Of a DNA stretch of 64,000 nt, positions 17,344 to 25,793 are shown in pieces; positions within the stretch are counted from its first letter, which is position 1; each line of letters begins with the position of its first letter. The notes beneath the pieces were generated by a model, which saw only the letters and a list, made by a program, of their open reading frames with translations, was not told the origin of the DNA and ran no database searches. The position numbers were made by a program, and so were the translations under genes. This DNA comes from Winogradskyella endarachnes (GTDB lineage: Bacteria > Bacteroidota > Bacteroidia > Flavobacteriales > Flavobacteriaceae), in the NCBI RefSeq assembly GCF_009741275.1, contig NZ_WOWS01000003.1, forward strand, positions 186,001 to 250,000, written 5' to 3'.

Positions 17344-20300
17344 ATGTACTTAATATTCGATACAGAAACCACAGGATTACCAAAACGTTGGGATGCACCA
17401 ATTACAGATACAGATAATTGGCCAAGATGTATACAAATTGCATGGCAATTGCATGATGGTATGGGTAATTGTATTGAGCATCAAGACTATTTGGTACAGC
17501 CAGAAGGTTTCAACATCCCTTATGATGCTGAGAAAATTCATGGTATTTCTACAGAATTAGCTCAAGAACAAGGTGTACCATTGGCAGAAGTTTTAGAGAA
17601 ATTTAATATTGCTTTATCAAAAACTAAATTTGTGGTAGGGCAAAATGTTAAGTTCGATTTAAATATTATGGGTGCCGAATTTGTTCGTGAAAACGTTACA
17701 AATCCATTACAAGAATTACCTGTGTTAGATACTTGTACAGAGCACACAGCAGAATTATGTCAGATACCAGGAGGACGTTACGGAAAATTTAAATTACCAA
17801 CCTTAACGGAATTACACGAGTATTTATTTAATCAACCATTTGCAGAAGCGCATAACGCCACTGCAGATGTTGAAGCGACCACACGTTGTTTTTTAGAGTT
17901 AATAAGACGTAAGCAGTATACCAAAGAACAGTTAGATGTTGAGCCAGATTATTTTGAAAACTACACACAAGAGAATCCTGCAGAGATTCAATTAATAGGT
18001 TTAAAACATGTTAATCTTAAACAGGAAAGTGCTAAAATCAATGCGCGACTTCAAAAAGAGCAAGCTGAATCTACACCAACAGTTTTAGATAAAGAAGCAG
18101 CCTCACAAATAAAAGATGTTGATTTTGCCCATTTGCATAACCACTCGCAATATTCCATTTTACAATCTACTATTAGTGTTAAGGATTTAGTAGCTGCAGC
18201 AGCTAGAGAAAATATGCCTGCCGTTGCTATGACGGACCATGGTAATATGATGGGTGCCTTTCACTTTGTAAGTGCGGTTTCTGGTCATAACAAAAAAGTA
18301 AAAGCGCAACATAAAGAAGCAGAAGAAGCTGGTTTAGAAAAGAAAGGTAAAATTATTAAACCAATTATAGGTTGTGAGTTTTTTGTGTGCGAAAACCATG
18401 CAGACAAAACCCGAAAAGACAATGGGTACCAAATTGTATTAATGGCCAAAAATAAAAATGGCTATCATAATTTGGCAAAATTATCCTCAGCAGCCTTTAC
18501 AGACGGTTTTTATTATGTGCCTAGAGTAGATAAAAAACTCATTGAGCAATACAAAGAAGATTTAATTTGTTTAACGGGAAACCTTTATGGTGAAGTGCCA
18601 AGCAAGGTACTTAATGTTGGTGAAAACCAAGCAGAAGAAGCGTTGTTATGGTGGAAAGAAACATTTCAAGATGATTTATATATCGAAATCATGCGCCATA
18701 ATCAAGAGGATGAAAACCGTGTGAATCCTGTGTTAATTCAGTTTTCAAAAAAGCATAATGTTAAGTTGGTGGCAACCAATAACACCTATTACGTTGACCA
18801 AGAAAATGCCAATGCGCACGATATTTTACTCTGTGTAAAAGATGGCGAAAAGCAAGCCACACCAATTGGACGTGGACGTGGTTACCGTTATGGTTTACCT
18901 AATCAGGAATACTATTTTAAGTCTTCAGAAGAGATGAAGGCGTTGTTTAGAGATGTGCCTGAAGCGATTGTAAATATTCAAGAAGTTGTTGATAAAATTG
19001 AACCTTATGAGTTAGCAAGAGATGTATTATTACCTGCTTTTGATATTCCTGAAGAATTCAAGCACAAAGAAGACGAAGTGGATGGCGGAAAACGAGGTGA
19101 AAATGCATTTTTAAGACATTTAACATACAAAGGTGCCAAGATTAGATATGGTGATATTACACCAGAAATAGAAGAACGTCTTGATTTTGAGTTAAACGTT
19201 ATTGAAAAAACAGGGTATCCAGGTTACTTCTTAATTGTTGAAGATTTTATTCGCGAAGCCAGAAACATGGATGTTTCCGTTGGTCCTGGTCGTGGATCTG
19301 CAGCAGGTTCAGTGGTTGCTTATTGTTTATGGATTACCAATATAGACCCAATAAAATACGATTTACTTTTTGAGCGTTTCTTAAATCCGGATCGTGTAAG
19401 TATGCCAGATATCGATATTGATTTTGATGATGAAGGTAGAGGTCGTGTTATGGATTATGTCATTGAAAAATATGGTGCTAACCAAGTTGCGCAGATTATT
19501 ACTTACGGAACAATGGCAGCTAAATCCTCTATCAGAGATACAGCCAGAGTTTTAGATTTACCATTAAATGAAGCGGATCGTATAGCAAAATTAATTCCGT
19601 TAATGTCTAAACTCGGAAAGATTTTTGGTTTAGATGAAAAGGAACTTGCTAAAAAATTTAGAGCCGAGGATTTAGAAAAAATTAATGAACTATTAAATAT
19701 TTCAGATGGTGACGACTTACAAGCCGAAACTATTAACCAAGCCAGAATTTTAGAAGGTTCGGTAAGAAATACTGGTATCCATGCGTGTGGTGTAATTATT
19801 ACGCCAGGTGATATTACTAATTATGTTCCGGTATCCTTGGCAAAGGATTCCGATTTATACGTGACCCAATTTGATAACTCAGTAGTAGAAAGTGCTGGTT
19901 TATTGAAGATGGATTTCTTAGGATTAAAAACCTTAACCTTAATTAAAGATACGGTTAAGATTGTAAAAGCGAGACATAATATTACTTTAGATCCAGAGAA
20001 TTTTCCTTTAGATGATGTAAAAACCTATGAGTTATTTCAACGTGGAGAAACGGTTGGTGTGTTTCAATATGAATCGCCTGGGATGCAAAAACACATGAAG
20101 AATCTTAAACCTACGGTTTTCGATGATTTAATTGCTATGAATGCCTTGTATCGTCCTGGTCCAATGGAATATATTCCAAGCTTTATTGCGCGTAAACACG
20201 GTGATGAAGAGATTGTGTACGATTTGCCAGAAATGGAAGAATACCTCAAGGAAACTTATGGTATTACGGTTTACCAAGAGCAAGTAATGCTCCTGTCTCA

Positions 20301-21729
20301 AAAACTTGCAGATTTCACCAAAGGTGAAGCCGATGTTTTGAGAAAAGCGATGGGTAAAAAGCAAATTGCGGTTTTAGATAAAATGAAACCAAAATTTATT
20401 GAGCAAGCAGGAGCAAAAGGATTAGATAAAACCAAACTAGAAAAAATCTGGAAGGATTGGGAAGCCTTTGCAAGTTACGCCTTTAATAAATCGCACTCCA
20501 CTTGTTATGCATGGATTGCATACCAAACAGCCTACTTAAAAGCGCATTATCCTGCAGAATATATGGCAGCCGTTTTATCTAATAACATGAATGATATTAA
20601 ATCCGTAACCTTCTTTATGGAAGAGTGTAAACGGATGCGATTACCTGTGTTAGGACCAGATGTTAATGAAAGTTTTTACAAGTTTTCGGTAAACAAAGAT
20701 AATGCGGTACGGTTTGGAATGGGAGCCATAAAAGGCGTTGGTCATGGTGCTGTACAAACCATTGTAGATAATAGAAAGGAAGGTGGGAACTACAAATCTA
20801 TTTTTGATTTGGCTAAGCGGATTGATTTAAGAGCTGCAAATAAAAAGGCTTTTGAGGGTTTAGCTAATGCAGGTGGATTTGATTGCTGGCCAGAAACCCA
20901 TAGAGCCCAATATTTCGCTCACGATGGTGATGGTATAACCTTTTTAGAGAAAGCTGTAAAATATGGAGCCAAACATCAGGAAAATGAAAATTCGGCTCAA
21001 GTAAGTTTGTTTGGTGAAGCTAGCGATGTACAAATTGCAGAACCAACTGTTCCACCATGCGAAGATTGGGGAACTATGGAAAAACTATCACGAGAACGCG
21101 ACGTGGTTGGTATATACATATCGGGTCATCCTTTAGATGATTTTAAAACCGAAATGAAAACCTTTTGTAACGGAACTGTAGGCTTATTTAATGATTTAGA
21201 AGCTATTGTAAATAAAGAGGTGACTTTTGGTGGTGTAGTAACAGATGTGCAACATCGTGTGAGCAAACAAGGTAAAGGTTGGGCAATATTTACCATTGAA
21301 GACTACAGTGATAGTTTTGAATTTAGAATTTTTGGTGAAGACTACTTAAAGTTTAGACACTTTTTTGTTATTAATTCATTTGTGTATGTACGGGCTTTTG
21401 TTCGGGAAGGATGGGTAAACAGAGACACAGGTAAAAAAGGTGATCCAAGAATTCAGTTTAATAATTTTCAGTTATTGCATGATGTTATGGATACTTATGC
21501 TAAGAAGTTATCTATTCAGCTTAATATAAGGGATTTAGAGAGGGATAAGATTTCAGTTTTATACGATTTAATTAAGTTCCATGAAGGCAATCAAACTTTA
21601 AATTTTGTGGTGTATGATAATGCTGAAAAAATTAAAGTACAAATGCCAAGTAGAAAAAATAAAGTCAAAATTTCTCAAGAATTATTGAATAGTTTATCAG
21701 ATAATAATGTGATGTATAAATTGAATTAA
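17344..21729 (+). CDS. dnaE: DNA polymerase III alpha subunit with fused proofreading exonuclease
   Basis: The 1461-residue replicative polymerase. Residues 1-180 are a DEDDh 3'-5' exonuclease (FDTETTG at residue 5; KFDLNIMGAEF; HNATADVEATTR), a domain that is a separate subunit (DnaQ) in E. coli. A PHP domain starts near residue 258 (FAHLHNHSQYSIL; AMTDHGNM). The polymerase palm has GPGRGSAAGSVV (about 645) and the catalytic Asp cluster PDIDIDFDD (about 687). An internal clamp-binding motif QVSLFG is at about 1219, followed by an OB-fold region. The fusion is, to my knowledge, normal in Bacteroidetes DnaE. It is expressed alone and ends in a two-way terminator. Confidence 0.96.
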   Translation: MYLIFDTETTGLPKRWDAPITDTDNWPRCIQIAWQLHDGMGNCIEHQDYLVQPEGFNIPYDAEKIHGISTELAQEQGVPLAEVLEKFNIALSKTKFVVGQNVKFDLNIMGAEFVRENVTNPLQELPVLDTCTEHTAELCQIPGGRYGKFKLPTLTELHEYLFNQPFAEAHNATADVEATTRCFLELIRRKQYTKEQLDVEPDYFENYTQENPAEIQLIGLKHVNLKQESAKINARLQKEQAESTPTVLDKEAASQIKDVDFAHLHNHSQYSILQSTISVKDLVAAAARENMPAVAMTDHGNMMGAFHFVSAVSGHNKKVKAQHKEAEEAGLEKKGKIIKPIIGCEFFVCENHADKTRKDNGYQIVLMAKNKNGYHNLAKLSSAAFTDGFYYVPRVDKKLIEQYKEDLICLTGNLYGEVPSKVLNVGENQAEEALLWWKETFQDDLYIEIMRHNQEDENRVNPVLIQFSKKHNVKLVATNNTYYVDQENANAHDILLCVKDGEKQATPIGRGRGYRYGLPNQEYYFKSSEEMKALFRDVPEAIVNIQEVVDKIEPYELARDVLLPAFDIPEEFKHKEDEVDGGKRGENAFLRHLTYKGAKIRYGDITPEIEERLDFELNVIEKTGYPGYFLIVEDFIREARNMDVSVGPGRGSAAGSVVAYCLWITNIDPIKYDLLFERFLNPDRVSMPDIDIDFDDEGRGRVMDYVIEKYGANQVAQIITYGTMAAKSSIRDTARVLDLPLNEADRIAKLIPLMSKLGKIFGLDEKELAKKFRAEDLEKINELLNISDGDDLQAETINQARILEGSVRNTGIHACGVIITPGDITNYVPVSLAKDSDLYVTQFDNSVVESAGLLKMDFLGLKTLTLIKDTVKIVKARHNITLDPENFPLDDVKTYELFQRGETVGVFQYESPGMQKHMKNLKPTVFDDLIAMNALYRPGPMEYIPSFIARKHGDEEIVYDLPEMEEYLKETYGITVYQEQVMLLSQKLADFTKGEADVLRKAMGKKQIAVLDKMKPKFIEQAGAKGLDKTKLEKIWKDWEAFASYAFNKSHSTCYAWIAYQTAYLKAHYPAEYMAAVLSNNMNDIKSVTFFMEECKRMRLPVLGPDVNESFYKFSVNKDNAVRFGMGAIKGVGHGAVQTIVDNRKEGGNYKSIFDLAKRIDLRAANKKAFEGLANAGGFDCWPETHRAQYFAHDGDGITFLEKAVKYGAKHQENENSAQVSLFGEASDVQIAEPTVPPCEDWGTMEKLSRERDVVGIYISGHPLDDFKTEMKTFCNGTVGLFNDLEAIVNKEVTFGGVVTDVQHRVSKQGKGWAIFTIEDYSDSFEFRIFGEDYLKFRHFFVINSFVYVRAFVREGWVNRDTGKKGDPRIQFNNFQLLHDVMDTYAKKLSIQLNIRDLERDKISVLYDLIKFHEGNQTLNFVVYDNAEKIKVQMPSRKNKVKISQELLNSLSDNNVMYKLN

Positions 21730-21780
21730 ACAAAATCTTTAGTTAATATAAACGCTTTAAAATCATATTTATCTAAAACA

Positions 21781-21806
21781 AAAAGCAACTAATTAAAGTT
21801 GCTTTT
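21781..21806. terminator. Bidirectional intrinsic terminator
   Basis: A 10-bp perfect stem (AAAAGCAACT at 21781-21790 with AGTTGCTTTT at 21797-21806) with A and T runs on both sides, between the convergent dnaE and the 528-residue gene. Confidence 0.85.
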
Positions 21807-21841
21807 TTATTACTATTTATTTTTAATTTAACATGTTCAAG

Positions 21842-23410
21842 TTATTTGGAAACAGCCAATTCATTACAGAATTTAACCAAGTCTTCAACGGTGTTTTTAA
21901 ACTGTTTATTATTCACTTTTTCAACAAGTTCTGGGTGTCCTTCAGCTAATTTAGCAAGATTTTTATTAAACCCAAAAACATAAGATTTTGATAACGTAGA
22001 TGTTCCTGTGTCACTATTTGGTGTTACAATTACAGGTTCTTCTTCCTTAAAAAGGTAAAGGTTAATAGTGTCAGATTCAACTAAAACCTTACATAATTTT
22101 TCTTGTGTAGCATTGAGTGCCTCTTTACTCGTAGTTGTTTCTTTAAAATCTATATTTTTATAATGTGTGCCATCAACAAAAAGGACTTCGTTTAGTTCTT
22201 TAGCACTTTTAACTTCTGTGCCAATTGGTGTGCCGTTATCTGCATATCTTACAATATTCATTTTATAGGCAATGTTTTTAATGTCTTTAGTATCCAAATC
22301 TACTAAAGTGGTATCATTAGTTTTAGACACTAAGTACGCTTTAATTAATTCTAAATTTAGAGATGAAGACACTTCTGGTTTTGTAATTGTAGGTTTTTCT
22401 ACAATATGGCTTAAATCTTCAGTAAGGACTTCAAAGTGTCTAGTGTTTGTGTTGTTAGCGTTAAATCTTTCTATTAACTGGTCTGCTATTCTTATAAAAT
22501 ATTTACCATCAGATTTATCGTAGTCATTATCAATTAATTTTTGTGCATATATTTTAGTTTCTTCAGGCATGTCTAGATAATAGTACATTTTCGCCATGTT
22601 ATAAAAACTCGCATATCTCATTTTTGCATCTTTCTTTTTTGTGCCATTATATTTAGAGACTAAGCTAGTAAAGTAATCCATAATTGGCGCTAATTCAGTT
22701 TTTAATTCATCTACTGATTCGTTAGATTTCATTTTAGAAAAAGCTGTTTTCATAGCTTCAAAAGCTTCTATATGTTTTTGGTATTCAGGATGTTTTTTCT
22801 TGCCTAAAATCCAAAAATGTTCACTCCTTTTATTAGTAATTTGATAGCCGTAAATAGTATTTAAATTATAATTTATAGAATTCAATATCGCTTTTTGGTG
22901 GTCAGATGAATATGTGTTTCTTAAGTTATTACGGTTGTTATTGTAATAATCTTGCGCAGCTCTATAGGTTTTAAAATCTCTACTTTGGTAGTTGTCTTTT
23001 TCTGAAAAGTCATTTTGATAATCGTTTTCAATATTTTCAGAATTACTAACTGCTATACTAGCTGATGACGTATAAGTAACATGAATTTTATATGTATAAC
23101 TTGTAGAAACTACGTTGCCATCATCATCTTTTTTTTCGTGTTTGGTCTTTTTTATTTCAACATCGCCAACATTGGTTCCATTAAATCTATAATTAATATC
23201 TAAAGTTCCATTTTTATTAACTCTAGAAAAACCAGATAATGAAATTGCTCTTTTATTAGTAGAGAATGTTCGTTTTAGATTATTTAAAATTGGATGTGTT
23301 GGTAATTTTACATAAGATACATTAAAGTATTCTCTGTCTAAGTTTGCACCTTGAGAAAAAGACAACGCGTAGGTAAAGAGGATGAGAGTGAGTGTTAAAA
23401 TGTTTTTCAT
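21842..23410 (-). CDS. Secreted protein of unknown function
   Basis: I do not recognise this family. The ATG at 23410 gives 522 residues and a clean signal peptide (MKNILTLTLILFTYALSFSQ); the longer frame starts with a TTG at 23428 and adds six residues, so the ATG is preferred. After the signal comes a beta-rich first third (NGTLDINYRFNGTNVGDVEIKK), then a helical, Lys/Tyr-rich middle around MRYASFYNMAKMYYYLDMPEETK that has the feel of a TPR-like pair, and a C-terminal part ending in FKNTVEDLVKFCNEL. No lipobox or outer-membrane barrel is seen. It is monocistronic. Confidence 0.75.
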   Translation of the reverse strand: MKNILTLTLILFTYALSFSQGANLDREYFNVSYVKLPTHPILNNLKRTFSTNKRAISLSGFSRVNKNGTLDINYRFNGTNVGDVEIKKTKHEKKDDDGNVVSTSYTYKIHVTYTSSASIAVSNSENIENDYQNDFSEKDNYQSRDFKTYRAAQDYYNNNRNNLRNTYSSDHQKAILNSINYNLNTIYGYQITNKRSEHFWILGKKKHPEYQKHIEAFEAMKTAFSKMKSNESVDELKTELAPIMDYFTSLVSKYNGTKKKDAKMRYASFYNMAKMYYYLDMPEETKIYAQKLIDNDYDKSDGKYFIRIADQLIERFNANNTNTRHFEVLTEDLSHIVEKPTITKPEVSSSLNLELIKAYLVSKTNDTTLVDLDTKDIKNIAYKMNIVRYADNGTPIGTEVKSAKELNEVLFVDGTHYKNIDFKETTTSKEALNATQEKLCKVLVESDTINLYLFKEEEPVIVTPNSDTGTSTLSKSYVFGFNKNLAKLAEGHPELVEKVNNKQFKNTVEDLVKFCNELAVSK

Positions 23411-23560
23411 GAGTAGGATTTTGTTCAATCAATTGATAAACAAATATATTCATAATTATTAATTGGACTAAAATCTATGTTTACAGGTGCTAATGGTTTG
23501 GTTGTCTATCAAATACATCAGGTGCTTAACCGGTAATTTGTTGTTAAATATTAATAATAT

Positions 23561-23593
23561 CGTCATTCTATTGAATAAATAATGACGTTTTTT
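23561..23593 (+). terminator. Orphan terminator-like hairpin
   Basis: CGTCATT (23561-23567) pairs with AATGACG (23581-23587), followed by six Ts on the plus strand. No plus-strand gene lies upstream: the nearest gene starts at 23410 and points away. The 23,429-23,714 interval otherwise shows nothing I can name. It may end a short RNA or be a relic. Confidence 0.4.
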
Positions 23594-23714
23594 GGTTTTA
23601 GAACATTCGTTTAATGTTTACTGCGATTATATTTTTAAGAATGTAATAAGCCTAGAAAATGTATCTATAGTCAAATCCAATACGGTCATTGTAAGGTTTG
23701 CGGAATATTTTGAC

Positions 23715-23762
23715 TAATTTTGTACTTCTATCAGTTGAGTGATAGTAAAAAAGGAAGTACAA
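23715..23762 (+). promoter_or_regulatory. trxA promoter with nested inverted repeats
   Basis: TAATTTTG (23715-23722) matches the Bacteroidetes -7 box. Overlapping it is a 9-bp perfect inverted repeat, TTGTACTTC (23720-23728) and GAAGTACAA (23754-23762), that encloses a second one, TATCA (23729-23733) and TGATA (23740-23744). The transcription start would fall within the outer repeat, so it may be an operator or a leader hairpin. Confidence 0.45.
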
Positions 23763-23780
23763 TACAAAATAATAAATATT

Positions 23781-24098
23781 ATGGCATTAGAAATAACAGA
23801 TGCAAACTTTGAAGAAACAGTATTAAAAAGTGATAAGCCTGTAATGGTTGATTTCTGGGCTGCTTGGTGTGGGCCATGTCGTATGGTTGGACCTATCATT
23901 GATGAAATCAGTACAGAATACGATGGTAAAGCTGTAGTTGGAAAAGTTGATGTTGATGCAAACCAAGAATTTGCAGCAAAATATGGTGTAAGAAACATCC
24001 CAACAGTTTTAATTTTCCAGAACGGAGAAGTTGTTGGTCGCCAAGTTGGTGTTGCGCCTAAAAATGCATATTCAGACGCAATTGACGCATTATTATAG
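23781..24098 (+). CDS. trxA: Thioredoxin
   Basis: A 105-residue cytoplasmic thioredoxin with the redox motif DFWAAWCGPCRM, the cis-Pro in RNIPTVLIF and the usual VDVDANQEFAAKYGV. The ATG at 23781 (MALEITDANF) is chosen; the frame is open 14 codons further up, but those would lie in the hairpin leader. A strong terminator follows. It reduces protein disulfides using thioredoxin reductase, which is not in the neighbourhood. Confidence 0.95.
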   Translation: MALEITDANFEETVLKSDKPVMVDFWAAWCGPCRMVGPIIDEISTEYDGKAVVGKVDVDANQEFAAKYGVRNIPTVLIFQNGEVVGRQVGVAPKNAYSDAIDALL

Positions 24099-24132
24099 TC
24101 TGAAAATAAAATTAGTTTCTAAAAGAAATGAT

Positions 24133-24163
24133 AAAAGGTTTGCCAATATGGTGAACCTTTTTT
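24133..24163 (+). terminator. Intrinsic terminator after trxA
   Basis: AAAAGGTT (24133-24140) pairs with AACCTTTT (24154-24161), with an inner CC/GG pair and a T run of six, 35 bp after the stop. Confidence 0.85.
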
Positions 24164-24351
24164 AGTTTGGACGTGATTAGGTTTTTAGTTAGTAATCTTC
24201 AGTATTCAGTCACTAGTAATTTACATTGTTGTGTTAGAAGTAGTTTAAGTAATTGAAGGCTAATTTAAAAAACTAAAAAATAGTTTTTTTGTGCGTAACA
24301 AATAAACAAAATTAGCTAGTTCTTTCTTTTAAAGAAGGCTAAGTAGGACTT

Positions 24352-25281
24352 ATGAATTTACAACAAGAACTAAATAAAACAGGTGGTTTTAAAAACCTAG
24401 AACTATTAGCAAAACAAGTAGTAGAAGGCTTCATTGCTGGTATGCATAAAAGTCCCTTTCATGGGTTTTCTGCCGAGTTTGCAGAACATAAGGTTTATAA
24501 TCCGGGAGAAAGTACAAAGCATATAGATTGGAAACTATACGCAAGAACTGATCGTTTATATACCAAACGATATGACGAAGAAACTAATTTACGTTGCCAC
24601 CTCATTGTAGATAACAGTACGTCTATGCATTATCCTGAAACGGCTGGTACTACATTAGATAATTTAAATAAAATTGCCTTTTCTGCTCTGGCAAGTGCAT
24701 CGCTAATGCATATTCTTAAAAAGCAACGCGATGCGGTAGGTTTAAGTATTTACAGTGATACTTATGATTTTTATGCACCAGAGAAAGGTAGTGAGCGTCA
24801 CCACCAAATGTTATTACATCAATTAAGTGAAGCTGTTGTTTCTAAACAAGATACCAAGACTACTGAAACGTATAAATATTTGCATCAAATTGCAGAAAAG
24901 ATGCATCGTAGATCACTAATATTTTTGTTCACAGATATGTTTCAAACCTCCGAAGATGACGAAAAACTTTTTGAAGCACTCCGTCATTTAAAGCACAATA
25001 AGCATGAAGTGGTTTTATTTCATGTATTTGATAAGAAAAAAGAACTCTCTTTTGATTTTGACAATAGGCCAAAACGATTTATCGATGTTGAGACAGGAGA
25101 CCACATTAATTTGTACGCAGATAACGTAAAAGAAACTTATGAAAATGCTGTAAAAGAATACTTTACTGACCTAAAAATTAAATGTGGACAATATAGAATT
25201 AAGTATGTTGAAGCCGATATTACTGCAGGTTTTGATAACATTTTAACGACTTATATGTTAGAGCGACAAAAATTTATTTAG
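24352..25281 (+). CDS. DUF58 / von Willebrand A-like domain protein
   Basis: A 309-residue soluble protein with the DUF58 signature YNPGESTKHIDWKLYARTDRLYTKRYDEE followed in part by a vWA-like fold with a MIDAS-like DNSTSMHYPE. Family members usually sit with a MoxR-type AAA ATPase and membrane vWA proteins (BatA/BatB), linked to stress tolerance or protein maturation. None of those partners is adjacent here. It is the last recognisable chromosomal protein gene before the tRNA and the integrated element. Confidence 0.87.
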   Translation: MNLQQELNKTGGFKNLELLAKQVVEGFIAGMHKSPFHGFSAEFAEHKVYNPGESTKHIDWKLYARTDRLYTKRYDEETNLRCHLIVDNSTSMHYPETAGTTLDNLNKIAFSALASASLMHILKKQRDAVGLSIYSDTYDFYAPEKGSERHHQMLLHQLSEAVVSKQDTKTTETYKYLHQIAEKMHRRSLIFLFTDMFQTSEDDEKLFEALRHLKHNKHEVVLFHVFDKKKELSFDFDNRPKRFIDVETGDHINLYADNVKETYENAVKEYFTDLKIKCGQYRIKYVEADITAGFDNILTTYMLERQKFI

Positions 25282-25298
25282 ATTTTTTTCAGTTTTTG

Positions 25299-25329
25299 TT
25301 TGTCAAATTAAAAATGCAGTGTATATTTG
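25299..25329 (+). promoter_or_regulatory. tRNA-Asp promoter, Bacteroidetes type
   Basis: TTTG (25299-25302), a 19-bp spacer and TATATTTG (25322-25329) match the TTTG-N19/21-TAnnTTTG consensus exactly. The tRNA begins 18 bp downstream. It is the clearest promoter in the window and supports the phylum assignment. Confidence 0.85.
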
Positions 25330-25347
25330 CACTCGCAATTAAGCAAC

Positions 25348-25421
25348 GGTCTGGTAGTTCAGTTGGTTAGAATGTCGCCCTGTCACGGCGAAGGTCGCGG
25401 GTTCGAGTCCCGTCCAGACCG
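25348..25421 (+). tRNA. tRNA-Asp (anticodon GTC)
   Basis: A 74-nt cloverleaf: acceptor arms GGTCTGG and CCAGACC pair perfectly with discriminator G at 25421, the T loop is GTTCGAG, and the anticodon loop CTGTCAC sits on a 5-bp TCGCC/GGCGA stem, giving GTC. The 3' CCA is not encoded. An integrase gene lies 229 bp downstream, so its 3' end is the likely insertion site of the element. Confidence 0.95.
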
Positions 25422-25445
25422 CTAAATGGGAAGTCAAAATCCCTC

Positions 25446-25479
25446 AAAACCTTGTAAATCCTATGATTTACAAGGTTTT
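25446..25479. terminator. Perfect 15-bp hairpin behind tRNA-Asp
   Basis: AAAACCTTGTAAATC (25446-25460) and its exact complement (25465-25479) with a 4-nt loop CTAT, flanked by A and T runs. It would serve as the tRNA terminator, but it lies right behind the likely attachment site, so it could also be an end structure of the element. Confidence 0.7.
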
Positions 25480-25536
25480 ATAATTTTAGGCCAATCATTT
25501 AATTTGATGTGATTTGCTTTTAATTGTTCACAAATC

Positions 25537-25793
25537 GTCAACATATCTTTTTTTGGAATAAAAATGTTGACAGATTATGTATCTTACTCATAATTAGTAT
25601 AGTTGATTTGACTTTCGTCCATCGATGTTTAACCATTAAAGACGACAACCATGCGCACTTCATCAACATTTTCTATCCTGTTCTGGATATATGTAACCCG
25701 TAAAGTAAATAACAAAACCAATATCTATCTGAGATTGACCTTGAATGGTCAACGTGTCAACATAAGTCTAAAACGAAAAGTGGATGTTGACAC
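25537..25793. repeat. Two inverted pairs of GTCAACAT around the integrase start
   Basis: GTCAACAT occurs at 25537-25544 and inverted at 25564-25571; a longer pair GTGTCAACAT / ATGTTGACAC occurs at 25754-25763 and 25784-25793 inside the integrase 5' coding region. A shorter GTCAAC is at 25748-25753. Spacing between the arms is about 20 bp in both pairs. Such sets of sites near attL and int are what arm-type integrase or excision-factor binding sites look like; that role is inferred. Confidence 0.55.
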
